Assembly (NCBI RefSeq): GCF_013426895.1
Contig: NZ_AP023174.1
Location: 1,426,001 to 1,490,000, forward strand
Reading direction: 5' to 3'
From: Paraburkholderia largidicola
Lineage (GTDB): Bacteria; Pseudomonadota; Gammaproteobacteria; Burkholderiales; Burkholderiaceae
DNA length: 64,000 bases
Made by a program: the position numbers and the translations under genes
The notes under the pieces: generated by a model
Told to the model about the DNA's origin: nothing
Databases searched by the model: none
Seen by the model: the letters and a program-made list of their open reading frames with translations, nothing else
Shown here: positions 42,702-53,009 of the stretch, piece after piece
Position numbering within the stretch: the first letter of the stretch is position 1
How the letters are laid out: each line of letters begins with the position of its first letter

Positions 42702-43907
42702 ATGCAAAAACGAATTAGTTTGCTCGGTTCTACGGGCTCGATCGGAGACAGCACGCTCGACGTCGTCGCGCGTCATCCGGAGCGCTTCTCGGTGTACGCA
42801 CTGACGGCACACCGCAACGGCGACAAGCTCGTCGAGCAATGCCTGCGCTTCAAGCCCGAAGTAGCGGTGGTCGGCGATGCCGATACGGCCGCGAGCGTGG
42901 CCGCGAAGCTGCGCGCAGCGGGCTGCAAGACCGAAGTGACGTACGGTCCGCAGGCATTGGTCGACGTGTCGAAGAGCGACGGCTGCGACACCGTCGTCGC
43001 GGCGATCGTCGGCGCGGCGGGCCTCGAGCCGAGCCTCGCGGCGGCGCGCGCCGGCAAGCGCATCCTGCTCGCCAACAAGGAAGCGCTCGTGATGTCGGGC
43101 TCGATCTTCATGGACGCGGTGCGCGACAACGGTGCGATCCTGCTGCCCGTCGACAGCGAGCACAACGCGATCTTCCAGTGCCTGCCGCGCGAATCGGCGC
43201 TGCATGGTGGCGTGTCGAAAATCATCCTGACGGCGTCGGGCGGTCCGTTCCGCACGCGCGAGCCGTCCAGCCTCGTCGGCGTCACGCCGGAAGAAGCGTG
43301 CAAGCATCCGAACTGGGTGATGGGCCGCAAGATTTCCGTCGATTCCGCCACGATGATGAACAAGGGCCTCGAAGTCATCGAGGCGCATTGGCTCTTCAAT
43401 CTGCCGGGCGATCGCATCGACGTGCTGATTCATCCGCAGAGCGTGATTCACTCGCTCGTGTCGTACGCGGACGGTTCGGTGCTCGCGCAACTGGGCAACC
43501 CGGACATGCGCACGCCCATCGCTCACGCGCTGGCGTTCCCCGACCGCGTCGATTCCGGTGTCGCGCAACTCGATCTCGCGCAGATCGCGCAGTTGTCGTT
43601 TGAGAAGCCGGATTACACGCGCTTCCCGTGCCTCGCACTCGCGATGAAAGCGCTGGCGGAAGGCGGCGTCGCGAGCGCCGCACTGAACGCGGCGAACGAG
43701 ATTGCGGTCGAAGCATTCCTGACGCGCCGCATCGGCTTCATGACGATCGCCCAGGTCGTCGATGCCGTGCTGAATGCATTGCCCAACCGCGAGGCGTCCA
43801 GCCTCGCCGACGTGGTCGACGCCGACGCCGCTGCGCGCCGTGCCGCCCACGCTTTCATCGACGGTCTGCCGGCGGGCGCTCGCCTTACGGAACGCGCCGT
43901 CCAGTGA
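42702..43907 (+). CDS. dxr: 1-deoxy-D-xylulose-5-phosphate reductoisomerase
   Basis: Second step of the MEP isoprenoid pathway: NADPH-dependent rearrangement and reduction of DXP to MEP. The 401 residues show the nucleotide motif [13 protein letters not shown] near 7-19, [12 protein letters not shown] near 123-134, [14 protein letters not shown] near 148-161 (metal Asp/Glu), and TASGGPFR with the flexible loop, then [23 protein letters not shown] near 202-224. Its product feeds the uppS step encoded next door. Confidence 0.97.
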   Translation: MQKRISLLGSTGSIGDSTLDVVARHPERFSVYALTAHRNGDKLVEQCLRFKPEVAVVGDADTAASVAAKLRAAGCKTEVTYGPQALVDVSKSDGCDTVVAAIVGAAGLEPSLAAARAGKRILLANKEALVMSGSIFMDAVRDNGAILLPVDSEHNAIFQCLPRESALHGGVSKIILTASGGPFRTREPSSLVGVTPEEACKHPNWVMGRKISVDSATMMNKGLEVIEAHWLFNLPGDRIDVLIHPQSVIHSLVSYADGSVLAQLGNPDMRTPIAHALAFPDRVDSGVAQLDLAQIAQLSFEKPDYTRFPCLALAMKALAEGGVASAALNAANEIAVEAFLTRRIGFMTIAQVVDAVLNALPNREASSLADVVDADAAARRAAHAFIDGLPAGARLTERAVQ

Positions 43908-43914
43908 GGCGTTT

Positions 43915-45303
43915 ATGAACCTGCTGATCGAGCTGGTCGCCTTCGCAGTTGCGATTGGCGTACTGGTGGTCGTCCATGAGTATGGCCACTACAGCATCGC
44001 GCGCCTGTGCGGCGTCAAGGTGTTGCGTTTTTCGATTGGCTTCGGCAAGCCGCTCGCGCGCTGGGTCAGCAAGAAGACGGGCACCGAGTGGACCATCGCG
44101 GCGCTGCCGCTCGGCGGCTACGTCAAGATGCTCGACGAGCGCGAAGAGGGCGCGCCCATCGATCCCGCCGACTTGCCCCGCGCGTTCAACCGTCAATCGG
44201 TCGGCAAGCGCATCGCGATCGTGGCGGCGGGTCCGATTGCCAACTTCATTCTTGCCATCGTGCTGTTCGCAGCCGTGTTCGCGACGGGCGTCACCGAGCC
44301 CGCGGCAATCGTCGCAGCGCCCGCTGCCGACACAGCCGCGGCGCGCGCGGGCTTCGACGGCGGCGAGAAGGTGGTCGCCGTGCGCGAGGCAAATGCGGGC
44401 GAAACGGAGCCCGTGCGCTCGTGGTCCGATCTGCGCTGGAAGCTGCTCGGAGCGGCGTTCGATCACAAGCGCGTCGTGCTGACCGCGAAGGACACGCACG
44501 GCACGTTCGACTTCCCGCTCGACTTGCAAAATCTTACCGACAAGGAAGTCGATGACGACTTCATGTCACGCCTCGGTTTCGAGCCGGGCGGCGGGACGTT
44601 GTCGGTGGCGGGCGTGCAGCCGGGCAGCGCTGCCTTGCAGGCAGGACTGCTGGCGGGCGACCGGATTCGCGCCGTCGACGGCCATCCCGCCGATAACGCG
44701 ACCACCTTCATCAACTACATCAAGTCGCACGCGGGCAAGCCGATCGTGCTGCAGATCGAGCGTGGCGCGAAGAATCAGCAGGCGGGTGCATTACAGAATC
44801 TAACCATCGTGCCCGGCTCGCAGCGCGATGAGACGACGGGGCAACCCATCGGCCGGATCGGCGCTGAACTCGCGACGCAGGTGCCGTCCATCGACGTCCG
44901 TTATGGTCCTGTCGACAGCGTGCGCCTCGGCGCGCATCGTACGTGGGACCTTGCTGTGTACTCGGTGCGGATGTTCGGCCGGATGATCGTCGGCGAAGCT
45001 TCGCTGAAGAATCTGTCTGGTCCCGTGACTATCGCGGACTATGCGGGCAAGAGCGCGAGACTCGGTCCGTCAGCATTCCTTTCGTTCCTCGCGCTTGTCA
45101 GCATAAGCCTCGGCGTGCTCAACCTTTTGCCAATACCCGTATTGGACGGGGGGCATCTGTTATATTATGCGGTTGAAGCTGTTACCGGCAAAGCCGTATC
45201 GGATCGCTGGCAGCTCGTTCTTCAAAGAGCGGGACTGGCTTGTATCGTCGCCTTGTCGGCGATCGCGCTGTTCAACGATCTTGCTCGTTTAATCCATTTT
45301 TAA
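43915..45303 (+). CDS. rseP: RIP metalloprotease RseP (site-2 protease)
   Basis: Intramembrane zinc protease that cleaves anti-sigma factor RseA in the envelope stress response and clears signal peptides. The 462 residues have HEYGH at 21-25 in the first hydrophobic segment, two PDZ regions (about 110-190 and 205-290, with GFEPGGGTLSVAGVQPGSAA), and a C-terminal NLLPIPVLDGGHLLYY near 402-417 that supplies the third metal ligand. The start is eight bases after the dxr stop with GAGG upstream. Next is bamA, whose product's assembly state this pathway senses. Confidence 0.96.
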   Translation: MNLLIELVAFAVAIGVLVVVHEYGHYSIARLCGVKVLRFSIGFGKPLARWVSKKTGTEWTIAALPLGGYVKMLDEREEGAPIDPADLPRAFNRQSVGKRIAIVAAGPIANFILAIVLFAAVFATGVTEPAAIVAAPAADTAAARAGFDGGEKVVAVREANAGETEPVRSWSDLRWKLLGAAFDHKRVVLTAKDTHGTFDFPLDLQNLTDKEVDDDFMSRLGFEPGGGTLSVAGVQPGSAALQAGLLAGDRIRAVDGHPADNATTFINYIKSHAGKPIVLQIERGAKNQQAGALQNLTIVPGSQRDETTGQPIGRIGAELATQVPSIDVRYGPVDSVRLGAHRTWDLAVYSVRMFGRMIVGEASLKNLSGPVTIADYAGKSARLGPSAFLSFLALVSISLGVLNLLPIPVLDGGHLLYYAVEAVTGKAVSDRWQLVLQRAGLACIVALSAIALFNDLARLIHF

Positions 45304-45368
45304 AGTGTCTGGCGGCGTACGATGGCGCCCGCCTGACCTGATGCAGCTATACACACTGGGGAAGCACG

Positions 45369-47681
45369 TTGTTTAAACCTCATCGCTTTGTTCCAAAGAC
45401 AGTTGTAGCCGCGGCAATCGCCGCGCATGGGCTGGCAGCTCACGCGACGACACCTTTTGTGGTGAAGGACATTCGGATCGAAGGGCTGCAACGGGTAGAA
45501 CCCGGCACCGTGTTCTCCTATCTTCCCATCAAGCAAGGCGATACGTTTACCGACGAAAAGGCTTCCGAAGCGATTCGCGCACTGTACGCAACGGGCTTCT
45601 TCAACGACGTGAAGATCGCCTCGGAAGGCGACGTCGTCGTGGTTCAGGTGCTCGAGCGTCCCGCCATCGGCACGATCGACTTCTCCGGCCTGCACGAGTT
45701 CGAGAAGGATAACCTGATCAAGGCACTGCGCGCCGTTGGGCTGTCGCAAGGCCGCTACTACGACAAGGCGCTCGTCGACAAGGCCGAACAGGAACTCAAG
45801 CGCCAGTATCTGACGCGCGGTTTCTACGCAGCTGAAGTCACGACTACGATCACGCCGATCGATCGCAACCGTGTTGCGGTCCTGTTCGCCGTGATCGAAG
45901 GTCCGAGCGCGAAGATCCGCCAGATCAACTTCATCGGCAACAAGGCGTTCAGTACGGGCACACTGCGCGACGAAATGCAGCTGTCCACGCCGAACTGGTT
46001 CTCGTGGTACACGAAGAACGACCTGTATTCGAAAGAGAAGCTCACGGGCGACCTCGAGAACGTCCGCTCGTACTACCTGAATCGCGGCTATCTCGAGTTC
46101 AACATCGAGTCGACCCAGGTGTCGATCACGCCCGACAAGAAGGACATGTATCTGACGGTGACGCTGCATGAAGGCGAGCCGTACACGATCAACAGCATCA
46201 AGCTCGCGGGCAATCTGCTCGACCGCGAAGCCGAGCTGAACAAGCTGATCAAGATCAAACCGGGCGACAAGTTCTCGGCTGAAAAACTGCAGGCCACGAC
46301 GAAGGCGATCGTCGACAAGCTCGGCGAATACGGCTACGCATTTGCGACTGTGAACGCGCTGCCGCAGATCGATCAGGAACATCACAAGGTCGACCTGACG
46401 CTGCAAGTCGATCCGAGCCGCCGCGTGTACGTGCGCCGCATCAACGTGGTCGGCAACACGCGTACGCGCGACGAAGTCGTACGCCGTGAAATGCGCCAGC
46501 TCGAAAGCTCGTGGTTCGATTCGAACCGCCTTGCGCTGTCGAAGGACCGTATCAACCGTCTCGGCTACTTCACGGACGTGGACGTGACGACGATTCCCGT
46601 CGAAGGCACGCCCGACCAGGTCGATGTCGACGTCAAGGTCGCCGAAAAGCCGACGGGCGCGATCACGCTGGGCGCGGGCTTCTCGTCGACGGACAAGGTG
46701 GTGCTGTCGGCGGGTGTGTCGCAGGACAACGTGTTCGGTTCGGGCACGAGCCTCTCGGTGAACGTGAACACCGCGAAGACATACCGCACGTTGACGGTCA
46801 CGCAGGTCGACCCGTATTTCACGGTCGACGGCATCAAGCGCATTACGGACGTCTACTACCGCACGTATGAGCCGCTGTACTACTCGACGGATTCGAGCTT
46901 CCGTATCGTCACGATGGGTGGCGACCTGAAGTTCGGCATCCCGTTCTCGGAAGTGGACACGGTGTACTTCGGCGCGGGCTTCGAGCAGAACACGCTCGAC
47001 GTCGACGCGAACACGCCGCAGGCCTACAAGAACTACGTGCAGGACTTCGGCCGCGTGTCGAACAACGTGCCGCTCACAGTGGGCTGGTCGCGCGATGCGC
47101 GTGACAGCGCGCTGGTGCCGAGCCGCGGCTACTTCACGCAGGCCAATGCCGAATACGGCACGCCGATCGGCGGCACCGAGTATTACAAGGCCGACTTGCA
47201 GGCGCAGTACTATTACTCGTTCTCGCGCGGCTTCGTGCTCGGCTTCAACGTGCAGGGCGGCTACGGTAACGGCATCGGCAACGCGTACCCGATCTTCAAG
47301 AACTACTACGCGGGCGGTATCGGTTCGGTGCGTGGCTATGAACCGAGCTCGCTGGGTCCGCGCGACAAGGTCACGAACGACCCGATCGGCGGTAACAAGA
47401 TGTTCGTCACCAACGTCGAACTCACGTTCCCGTTGCCGGGTACGGGCTATGACCGCACGCTGCGTGTGTTCACCTTCCTCGACGCCGGTAACGTCTGGGG
47501 CGATTCGCGTCAGGGCGGCGACACGACGGTCGGTTCGAACGGCCTGCGCTACGGTTACGGTGTCGGTCTCGCGTGGATTTCGCCGATCGGGCCGCTCAAG
47601 CTGTCGCTGGGCTTCCCGGTCCAGAAACATACGGGCGACCAGTATCAGAAGTTCCAGTTCCAGATCGGTACGGCGTTCTGA
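45369..47681 (+). CDS. bamA: Outer membrane protein assembly factor BamA
   Basis: Omp85 core of the BAM complex that inserts beta-barrel proteins in the outer membrane. The 770 residues: signal peptide about 1-26 (basic start, VVAAAIAAHGLAAHA), five POTRA domains (about 27-345; FVVKDIRIEGLQRVEPGTVF opens the first), and a barrel that ends in FQIGTAF with the terminal aromatic residue. VRGY near 655 is the Omp85 motif. The start is TTG at 45369 with GGGGAAG seven bases before it, and no upstream ATG fits. Between rseP and skp, in the usual order. Confidence 0.96.
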   Translation: MFKPHRFVPKTVVAAAIAAHGLAAHATTPFVVKDIRIEGLQRVEPGTVFSYLPIKQGDTFTDEKASEAIRALYATGFFNDVKIASEGDVVVVQVLERPAIGTIDFSGLHEFEKDNLIKALRAVGLSQGRYYDKALVDKAEQELKRQYLTRGFYAAEVTTTITPIDRNRVAVLFAVIEGPSAKIRQINFIGNKAFSTGTLRDEMQLSTPNWFSWYTKNDLYSKEKLTGDLENVRSYYLNRGYLEFNIESTQVSITPDKKDMYLTVTLHEGEPYTINSIKLAGNLLDREAELNKLIKIKPGDKFSAEKLQATTKAIVDKLGEYGYAFATVNALPQIDQEHHKVDLTLQVDPSRRVYVRRINVVGNTRTRDEVVRREMRQLESSWFDSNRLALSKDRINRLGYFTDVDVTTIPVEGTPDQVDVDVKVAEKPTGAITLGAGFSSTDKVVLSAGVSQDNVFGSGTSLSVNVNTAKTYRTLTVTQVDPYFTVDGIKRITDVYYRTYEPLYYSTDSSFRIVTMGGDLKFGIPFSEVDTVYFGAGFEQNTLDVDANTPQAYKNYVQDFGRVSNNVPLTVGWSRDARDSALVPSRGYFTQANAEYGTPIGGTEYYKADLQAQYYYSFSRGFVLGFNVQGGYGNGIGNAYPIFKNYYAGGIGSVRGYEPSSLGPRDKVTNDPIGGNKMFVTNVELTFPLPGTGYDRTLRVFTFLDAGNVWGDSRQGGDTTVGSNGLRYGYGVGLAWISPIGPLKLSLGFPVQKHTGDQYQKFQFQIGTAF

Positions 47682-47728
47682 TCGCGCGCGCCGGAACTGG
47701 AACCCCTTACAGCATCGAGAGGATGACT

Positions 47729-48259
47729 TTGCTAACTGGTATGTTTTCGAAACGTGTCGCGTGTGCAATGGCGCTTGCCATGACGCTCGGCGTGGGCGCG
47801 GCGAACGCCGCGCTGGCGCAGGAAGCGCGTATCGCCGCGGTGAATTCGGATCGCATCCTGCGTGAGTCGGCGGCGGCGAAAGCGGCGCAGACCAAGCTCG
47901 AAGCGGAGTTCGCGAAGCGCGACAAAGACCTGCAGGACATGGCGCAGCGTCTGAAGTCGCTGTCCGACTCGCTCGACAAGAACGGCGCGTCGCTGGCGCC
48001 GGCCGATCGCGCGCAGAAACAGCGCGACCTGTCGCAGCTCGACACGGATTTCCAGCGCAAGCAGCGCGAATTCCGCGAAGATCTGAACCAGCGCCGCAAT
48101 GAAGAGCTGGCGGCCGTGCTCGACCGCGCGAACAAGGTCATCAAGCAGATCGCCGAGCAGCAACACTACGATCTGATCGTGCAGGAAGCCGTCTACGTCA
48201 GCCCGCGTATCGACATCACCGACCAGGTGCTGAAGGCGCTGGCCGCGTCGGGCAATTGA
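47729..48259 (+). CDS. skp: Periplasmic chaperone Skp (OmpH family)
   Basis: Periplasmic chaperone that carries unfolded outer-membrane proteins to BAM. The 176 residues have a signal peptide (about 1-30, cleaved after ALA near QEARIAA), then a conserved ARIAAVNSDRILRES and a long charged, coiled-coil region (DKDLQDMAQRLKSL to RKQREFREDLNQRRNEEL) ending YDLIVQEAVYVSPRIDIT. The start is TTG at 47729, six bases after GAGAGG. An ATG at 47723 is too close to that site and an ATG at 47741 too far. It follows bamA by 47 bases and precedes lpxD. Confidence 0.93.
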   Translation: MLTGMFSKRVACAMALAMTLGVGAANAALAQEARIAAVNSDRILRESAAAKAAQTKLEAEFAKRDKDLQDMAQRLKSLSDSLDKNGASLAPADRAQKQRDLSQLDTDFQRKQREFREDLNQRRNEELAAVLDRANKVIKQIAEQQHYDLIVQEAVYVSPRIDITDQVLKALAASGN

Positions 48260-48366
48260 CGCCGGGCTGGACGGCGTCCACGCCAGCCGTCCGGCGCACA
48301 CCCCCGGCGCGCGCGATGTGACAAGGCGCGCCAGTTAGGCAACTGAACAGCAGGAGCAGTACACGC

Positions 48367-49443
48367 ATGGCATTCACGCTCGAGGAGATCGTCCAGCAGT
48401 TCGGCGGAGAGATCGTCGGCGATCGCGCGCACCGCGTCGGCAATCTGGCGCCGCTCGATCAGGCTGGCCCCGATCAACTGGCGTTTCTCGCCAACCCGAA
48501 GTATCTGGCGCAAGTCGAAACGACGCGCGCGGGCGCGGTGCTGATCAACGCGGCGGATCTGGAGAAGGTCACGTCGCGCGACGGCCGTAACTTCATCGTC
48601 ACGCCGAATCCCTACGCTTACTTCGCGCGCCTCGCGCAGGCCTACATCGACATGGCCTCGCCGAAGGCGAAGCCCGGCGTGCATTCGTCTGCAACCATCG
48701 ATCCGTCTGCGCAGATCGCGGCGAGCGCCGTGATCGGCCCGAACGTGACGGTCGAAGCGGGCGTTTCGATCGGCGAAAACGTGCGGCTCGACGCGAACGT
48801 GTTCGTCGGGCGCGGCACGCAGATCGCTGCGGGCTCGCATCTGTATCCGAACGTCGCCGTGTATCACGGCTGCAAGATCGGCGAGCGCGCAATCATTCAC
48901 TCGGGCGCCGTAATCGGCTCGGACGGCTTCGGCTTCGCGCCGGACTTCGTCGGCGAAGGCGATGCGCGCACGGGCAGCTGGGTCAAGATTCCGCAGGTTG
49001 GCGGCGTGTCGATCGGACCGGACGTCGAAATCGGTGCAAATACCACGATCGATCGCGGCGCGATGGCCGATACTGTCATCGAAGAATGCGTGAAGATCGA
49101 CAACCTCGTGCAGATCGCCCACAACTGCAAGATCGGCGCCTACACGGTGATCGCTGGCTGTGCGGGCATCGCGGGCAGCACGACGATCGGCCGTCACTGC
49201 ATGATTGGCGGCGCGGTCGGCATTGCCGGCCACGTCACGCTGGCCGACTACGTGATCGTCACCGCACAGTCGGGCGTATCGAAGTCGCTTCTGAAGCCCG
49301 GCATGTACACGAGCGCGTTCCCGGCCGTCGACCATGCCGACTGGAACAAGAGTGCCGCGTTGGTGCGCAACCTCGACAAGTTGCGCGACCGCATCAAGGC
49401 GCTCGAAGCCGCAGTCGCCAGCGCCTCCGGAGACAAGGCGTAA
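48367..49443 (+). CDS. lpxD: UDP-3-O-acylglucosamine N-acyltransferase LpxD
   Basis: Adds the N-linked hydroxyacyl chain from acyl-ACP in lipid A synthesis (third step). The 358 residues start with the uridine-binding domain ([33 protein letters not shown]), then a left-handed helix of hexapeptide repeats ([20 protein letters not shown]), the catalytic His in the [12 protein letters not shown] block near 246-257, and a C-terminal helical tail. First of the lpxD-fabZ-lpxA-lpxB order found in most proteobacteria. Confidence 0.97.
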   Translation: MAFTLEEIVQQFGGEIVGDRAHRVGNLAPLDQAGPDQLAFLANPKYLAQVETTRAGAVLINAADLEKVTSRDGRNFIVTPNPYAYFARLAQAYIDMASPKAKPGVHSSATIDPSAQIAASAVIGPNVTVEAGVSIGENVRLDANVFVGRGTQIAAGSHLYPNVAVYHGCKIGERAIIHSGAVIGSDGFGFAPDFVGEGDARTGSWVKIPQVGGVSIGPDVEIGANTTIDRGAMADTVIEECVKIDNLVQIAHNCKIGAYTVIAGCAGIAGSTTIGRHCMIGGAVGIAGHVTLADYVIVTAQSGVSKSLLKPGMYTSAFPAVDHADWNKSAALVRNLDKLRDRIKALEAAVASASGDKA

Positions 49444-49611
49444 CACCTCGGGCACCATAGGCACGACCGGCAGGAAACGCCGGCGCGCGCGGCCCCCGGA
49501 TCGCGCGCAGCCGGAACAGGAACGGGCGGCAGGGCGCGTCGTCATCAGTCAGGCCCTTGCACCCAGCATTCGAAGTCATCATCGCGCAACCCCTGCGTGA
49601 GCAGAAACACC

Positions 49612-50073
49612 ATGAGCACCGAAAAAATCAATCTCGACATTCACAAGATTCTCACGCTGCTGCCGCACCGCTATCCGATCCTGCTGGTCGATCGGGTGCT
49701 CGAACTCGAGCCGCACAAGAGCATCAAAGCGCTGAAGAATGTGTCGATCAACGAACCGTACTTCATGGGTCACTTCCCGAAGCGCCCGGTCATGCCTGGC
49801 GTGCTGATTCTGGAAGCGCTCGCGCAGACGGCAGCGCTCTTGACCTTCGCGGAAGAGCCGCACGATCCCGACAACACGCTGTACCTGTTCGTCGGCATCG
49901 ACAACGCGCGCTTCAAGCGGGTCGTCGAGCCGGGCGACCAGCTGATCCTGAACGTCACATTCGAGCGCCATATGCGCGGCATCTGGAAGTTCAAGGCGCG
50001 CGCGGAAGTGGACGGCCAGGTCGCGGCCGAAGCCGACCTGATGTGCGCGGTGCGCCAGACGGACAGCGAGTAA
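49612..50073 (+). CDS. fabZ: 3-hydroxyacyl-ACP dehydratase FabZ
   Basis: Hot-dog-fold dehydratase of fatty acid elongation; it competes with LpxA for hydroxyacyl-ACP. The 153 residues have [20 protein letters not shown] near 11-30 and the catalytic block [20 protein letters not shown] near 49-68, with the active His and Glu. I used the ATG at 49612 (family start [10 protein letters not shown]); a GTG five codons earlier is in frame. No strong ribosome-binding site precedes either. Next is lpxA. Confidence 0.96.
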   Translation: MSTEKINLDIHKILTLLPHRYPILLVDRVLELEPHKSIKALKNVSINEPYFMGHFPKRPVMPGVLILEALAQTAALLTFAEEPHDPDNTLYLFVGIDNARFKRVVEPGDQLILNVTFERHMRGIWKFKARAEVDGQVAAEADLMCAVRQTDSE

Positions 50074-50244
50074 TGCTCGCGGCCGGGCAGCCGGGAACGG
50101 TGTGTCCGGTAAGGCGCGAGGCAGAACCATCGAAACCTTGAGCGGTCACAAACGGGTTGCATCGTGGCCGCTTCAACGCGTCGGATGACGCCGCAGCGTC
50201 ATCGGCGCCATGTAACTGATACGCGGAAATACTAGCGAGGGCGC

Positions 50245-51033
50245 ATGAGCAGGATTCATCCTACTGCGATCATCGAGTCGGGCGCGCAGCTCGACGAATC
50301 GGTCGAAATCGGACCGTACGCCGTTGTCGGCGCACACGTCACGATCGGGGCGCGCACGACCGTCGGTTCGCACAGCGTGATCGAAGGGCACACGACGATC
50401 GGCGAAGACAACCGGATCGGCCATTACGCGTCGGTCGGCGGACGTCCGCAGGACATGAAGTACAAGGACGAGCCGACGCAGCTCGTGATCGGCAACCGCA
50501 ACACGATCCGCGAGTTCACGACGATCCACACGGGCACCGTGCAGGACAAGGGTGTCACGACGCTCGGCGACGACAACTGGATCATGGCCTATGTGCATAT
50601 CGGCCACGACTGCCAGATCGGCAGCAATGTGATCCTGTCGAGCAACGCGCAGATGGCGGGCCATGTGATCATCGGCGATTACGCGATCGTCGGCGGCATG
50701 TCGGGCGTGCATCAGTTCGTGCGGATCGGCGCGCATTCGATGCTGGGCGGCGCGTCGGCGCTGGTGCAGGACATACCTCCGTTCGTGATTGCGGCGGGCA
50801 ACAAGGCGGAGCCGCACGGTATCAACGTCGAAGGGCTGCGCCGCCGTGGCTTCTCGCCGGATGCGATCTCGGCGCTGCGCTCGGCCTACCGTCTGCTGTA
50901 CAAGAACGGCCTGTCGCTCGAAGAGGCGAAGGTGCAGTTGCGCGAGCTCGCCTCGGCGGGCGGCGACGGCGACGAGCCGGTACGCGCGCTCGTCGAATTC
51001 GTCGAGCAGTCGCAGCGCGGCATCATCCGCTAA
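50245..51033 (+). CDS. lpxA: UDP-N-acetylglucosamine acyltransferase LpxA
   Basis: First step of lipid A synthesis: O-acylation of UDP-GlcNAc from hydroxyacyl-ACP. The 262 residues start [20 protein letters not shown] and carry hexapeptide repeats through [20 protein letters not shown] (catalytic His near 122-125), [20 protein letters not shown], then the C-terminal helical domain with [20 protein letters not shown]. Normal length. It is followed by lpxB after three bases. Confidence 0.97.
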   Translation: MSRIHPTAIIESGAQLDESVEIGPYAVVGAHVTIGARTTVGSHSVIEGHTTIGEDNRIGHYASVGGRPQDMKYKDEPTQLVIGNRNTIREFTTIHTGTVQDKGVTTLGDDNWIMAYVHIGHDCQIGSNVILSSNAQMAGHVIIGDYAIVGGMSGVHQFVRIGAHSMLGGASALVQDIPPFVIAAGNKAEPHGINVEGLRRRGFSPDAISALRSAYRLLYKNGLSLEEAKVQLRELASAGGDGDEPVRALVEFVEQSQRGIIR

Positions 51034-51036
51034 CCG

Positions 51037-52206
51037 ATGCCGTTGCCTACCAGTCCGCTGCGGCTCGCAATGGTGGCCGGCGAGCCGTCGGGCGATCTGC
51101 TGGCGGCTTCGTTGCTGGACGGGCTCGCTGCCCGTCTGCCTGACACGACGCAGTACTTCGGCATTGGCGGCCCGCGCATGATCGCGAAGGGCTTCGACGC
51201 GCATTTTCCGATGGAAAAGCTGTCGGTGCGCGGTTACGTCGAAGCGCTGAAACATATTCCCGAGATTCTCGGCATCCGCAACGAACTGAAGCGGCAACTG
51301 CTGGCCGAGCCGCCGTCGGCCTTTATCGGCGTCGATGCGCCCGACTTCAACTTCGGCCTCGAGCATCCGCTGCGAGACGCGGGCATTCCGACCATTCACT
51401 TCGTCTGCCCGTCCATCTGGGCGTGGCGCGGCGGCCGCATCAAGAAGATCGTCAAAGCCGTCGACCACATGCTGTGCGTGTTCCCGTTCGAAAAGGCGCT
51501 GCTGGAGAAATCGGGCGTGGCGTCGACCTATGTCGGCCATCCGCTCGCTGACGAGATTCCGCTCGAACCCGACACGGCAGGCGCACGCCGCGCGCTCGGC
51601 CTGCCCGAAAGCGGACCGGTGATCGCCGTGCTGCCGGGCAGCCGTCGCTCGGAAATTTCGCTGATCGGCCCGACGTTCTTCGACGCGATGGAACTGATGC
51701 TGCAGCGCGAGCCGGGCGTGCGTTTCGTGATGCCCGCTGCGACGCCGGCGCTGCGCGAACTGCTCAAGCCGCTCGTCGAAGCGCATCCGAAGCTACCGCT
51801 GACGCTGACGGACGGCAACGCGCAGGTCGCGATGACGGCCGCCGACGCGATTCTCGTGAAAAGCGGCACGGTCACGCTGGAAGCGGCGCTGCTGAAAAAG
51901 CCGATGGTGATCTCGTACAAGGTGCCCTGGCTGACGGGGCAGATCATGCGCCGCCAGGGCTATCTGCCGTACGTCGGCTTGCCGAATATTCTGGCGGGGC
52001 GTTTCGTCGTGCCGGAAATCCTGCAGCACTTCGCGACACCTGAAGCACTGGCGGATGCCACGCTGACCCAGTTGCGCGACGAAGCAAACCGGCGCACGCT
52101 GACGGAAATCTTCACCGAGATGCATCACGTGCTCAAGCAGAACACTGCGCAGCGGGCTGCGGAAGCGGTCGTCGCCGTCATCGAAGCGCGCCGGGGGCGT
52201 CCATGA
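51037..52206 (+). CDS. lpxB: Lipid A disaccharide synthase LpxB
   Basis: Family 19 glycosyltransferase that joins UDP-2,3-diacylglucosamine and lipid X. The 389 residues start [20 protein letters not shown] and show [20 protein letters not shown] near 42, [12 protein letters not shown] near 97, [17 protein letters not shown] near 121, [10 protein letters not shown] near 198 and the C-terminal [19 protein letters not shown] near 275. The stop overlaps the rnhB start by four bases. Confidence 0.97.
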   Translation: MPLPTSPLRLAMVAGEPSGDLLAASLLDGLAARLPDTTQYFGIGGPRMIAKGFDAHFPMEKLSVRGYVEALKHIPEILGIRNELKRQLLAEPPSAFIGVDAPDFNFGLEHPLRDAGIPTIHFVCPSIWAWRGGRIKKIVKAVDHMLCVFPFEKALLEKSGVASTYVGHPLADEIPLEPDTAGARRALGLPESGPVIAVLPGSRRSEISLIGPTFFDAMELMLQREPGVRFVMPAATPALRELLKPLVEAHPKLPLTLTDGNAQVAMTAADAILVKSGTVTLEAALLKKPMVISYKVPWLTGQIMRRQGYLPYVGLPNILAGRFVVPEILQHFATPEALADATLTQLRDEANRRTLTEIFTEMHHVLKQNTAQRAAEAVVAVIEARRGRP

Positions 52207-52940
52207 CTTCGGCTGCGTCGCGCCGCAAGGCGTCCGCGAAGAAAGCGGAGCAGGGCGGCCTCGATTTCTCGTCGCCGGAAGATATCGTCTGTGGCGTCGA
52301 CGAAGCGGGGCGCGGTCCGCTGGCCGGGCCCGTAGTGGCCGCCGCCGTGATTCTCGATCCGTCGAAGCCGCGCATTCGCGGCCTCGACGATTCGAAAGCC
52401 CTGACGGCCAAAAAGCGCGACGAACTCTACGAGAAGATCATCGACCGTTCGCTCGCATATTGCGTCGCGTCGGCTTCCGTCGAGGAAATCGACGCGCTGA
52501 ATATCCTGCACGCGACGATGCTCGCCATGAAGCGCGCAGTCGAAGGGCTGAAGGTCTCGCCGACGCTGGCGAAAATCGACGGTAATCGTTGTCCGACGCT
52601 GAGCATTCGCAGCGAGGCGATCATCAGCGGCGACGCGCTCGTGCCGTGCATTTCGGCCGCGTCGATTCTCGCAAAAGTCACGCGCGACCGGATGCTGCTC
52701 GAACTGCATCAGATGTTCCCCGTATATGGTTTCGACGCGCACGCCGGCTACGGCACGCCACAGCATCTGACGGCGCTGCGCGAGCATGGTCCGTGCGAGC
52801 ATCACCGACGCTCGTTCGCGCCCGTGCGTGAGGCGCATCTACGGCTCGGCACGGGTACCCGTCTGCCGGAAGGCGTGATCGTCGTGCCGCCCGCAGCCGC
52901 CGACGATGCCTTCCTCGCCGACGACAGCGCGCCGTTCTGA
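52203..52940 (+). CDS. rnhB: Ribonuclease HII
   Basis: Removes single ribonucleotides from DNA and RNA primers. The 245 residues have an Ala/Lys-rich 28-residue N-terminal stretch, then [20 protein letters not shown] (catalytic Asp and Glu near 33-34), [19 protein letters not shown] near 62, KIDGNRCP and [16 protein letters not shown] with the other acidic ligands, and [15 protein letters not shown]. The last 25 residues are acidic and beyond the family core. It overlaps lpxB by four bases, the usual order. Confidence 0.96.
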   Translation: MTSAASRRKASAKKAEQGGLDFSSPEDIVCGVDEAGRGPLAGPVVAAAVILDPSKPRIRGLDDSKALTAKKRDELYEKIIDRSLAYCVASASVEEIDALNILHATMLAMKRAVEGLKVSPTLAKIDGNRCPTLSIRSEAIISGDALVPCISAASILAKVTRDRMLLELHQMFPVYGFDAHAGYGTPQHLTALREHGPCEHHRRSFAPVREAHLRLGTGTRLPEGVIVVPPAAADDAFLADDSAPF

Positions 52941-52959
52941 CGCCACGCAAAATACGATC

Positions 52960-52985
52960 AAGCGCCTGCGGGCGCTTTTCTTTTC
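52960..52985 (+). terminator. Rho-independent terminator after rnhB
   Basis: 7-bp stem AAGCGCC/GGCGCTT (52960-52966 with 52971-52977), 4-base loop, then TTTTCTTTT. It ends the lipid A operon 20 bases past rnhB and lies just before the next start codon. Confidence 0.8.
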
Positions 52986-53009
52986 ACCGCTATTCTTTTC
53001 GTGCTGCCT

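Noticed and set aside
45300..47768. An 822-codon frame opposite bamA
   Set aside because: Antisense shadow; the sense product has all BamA features.
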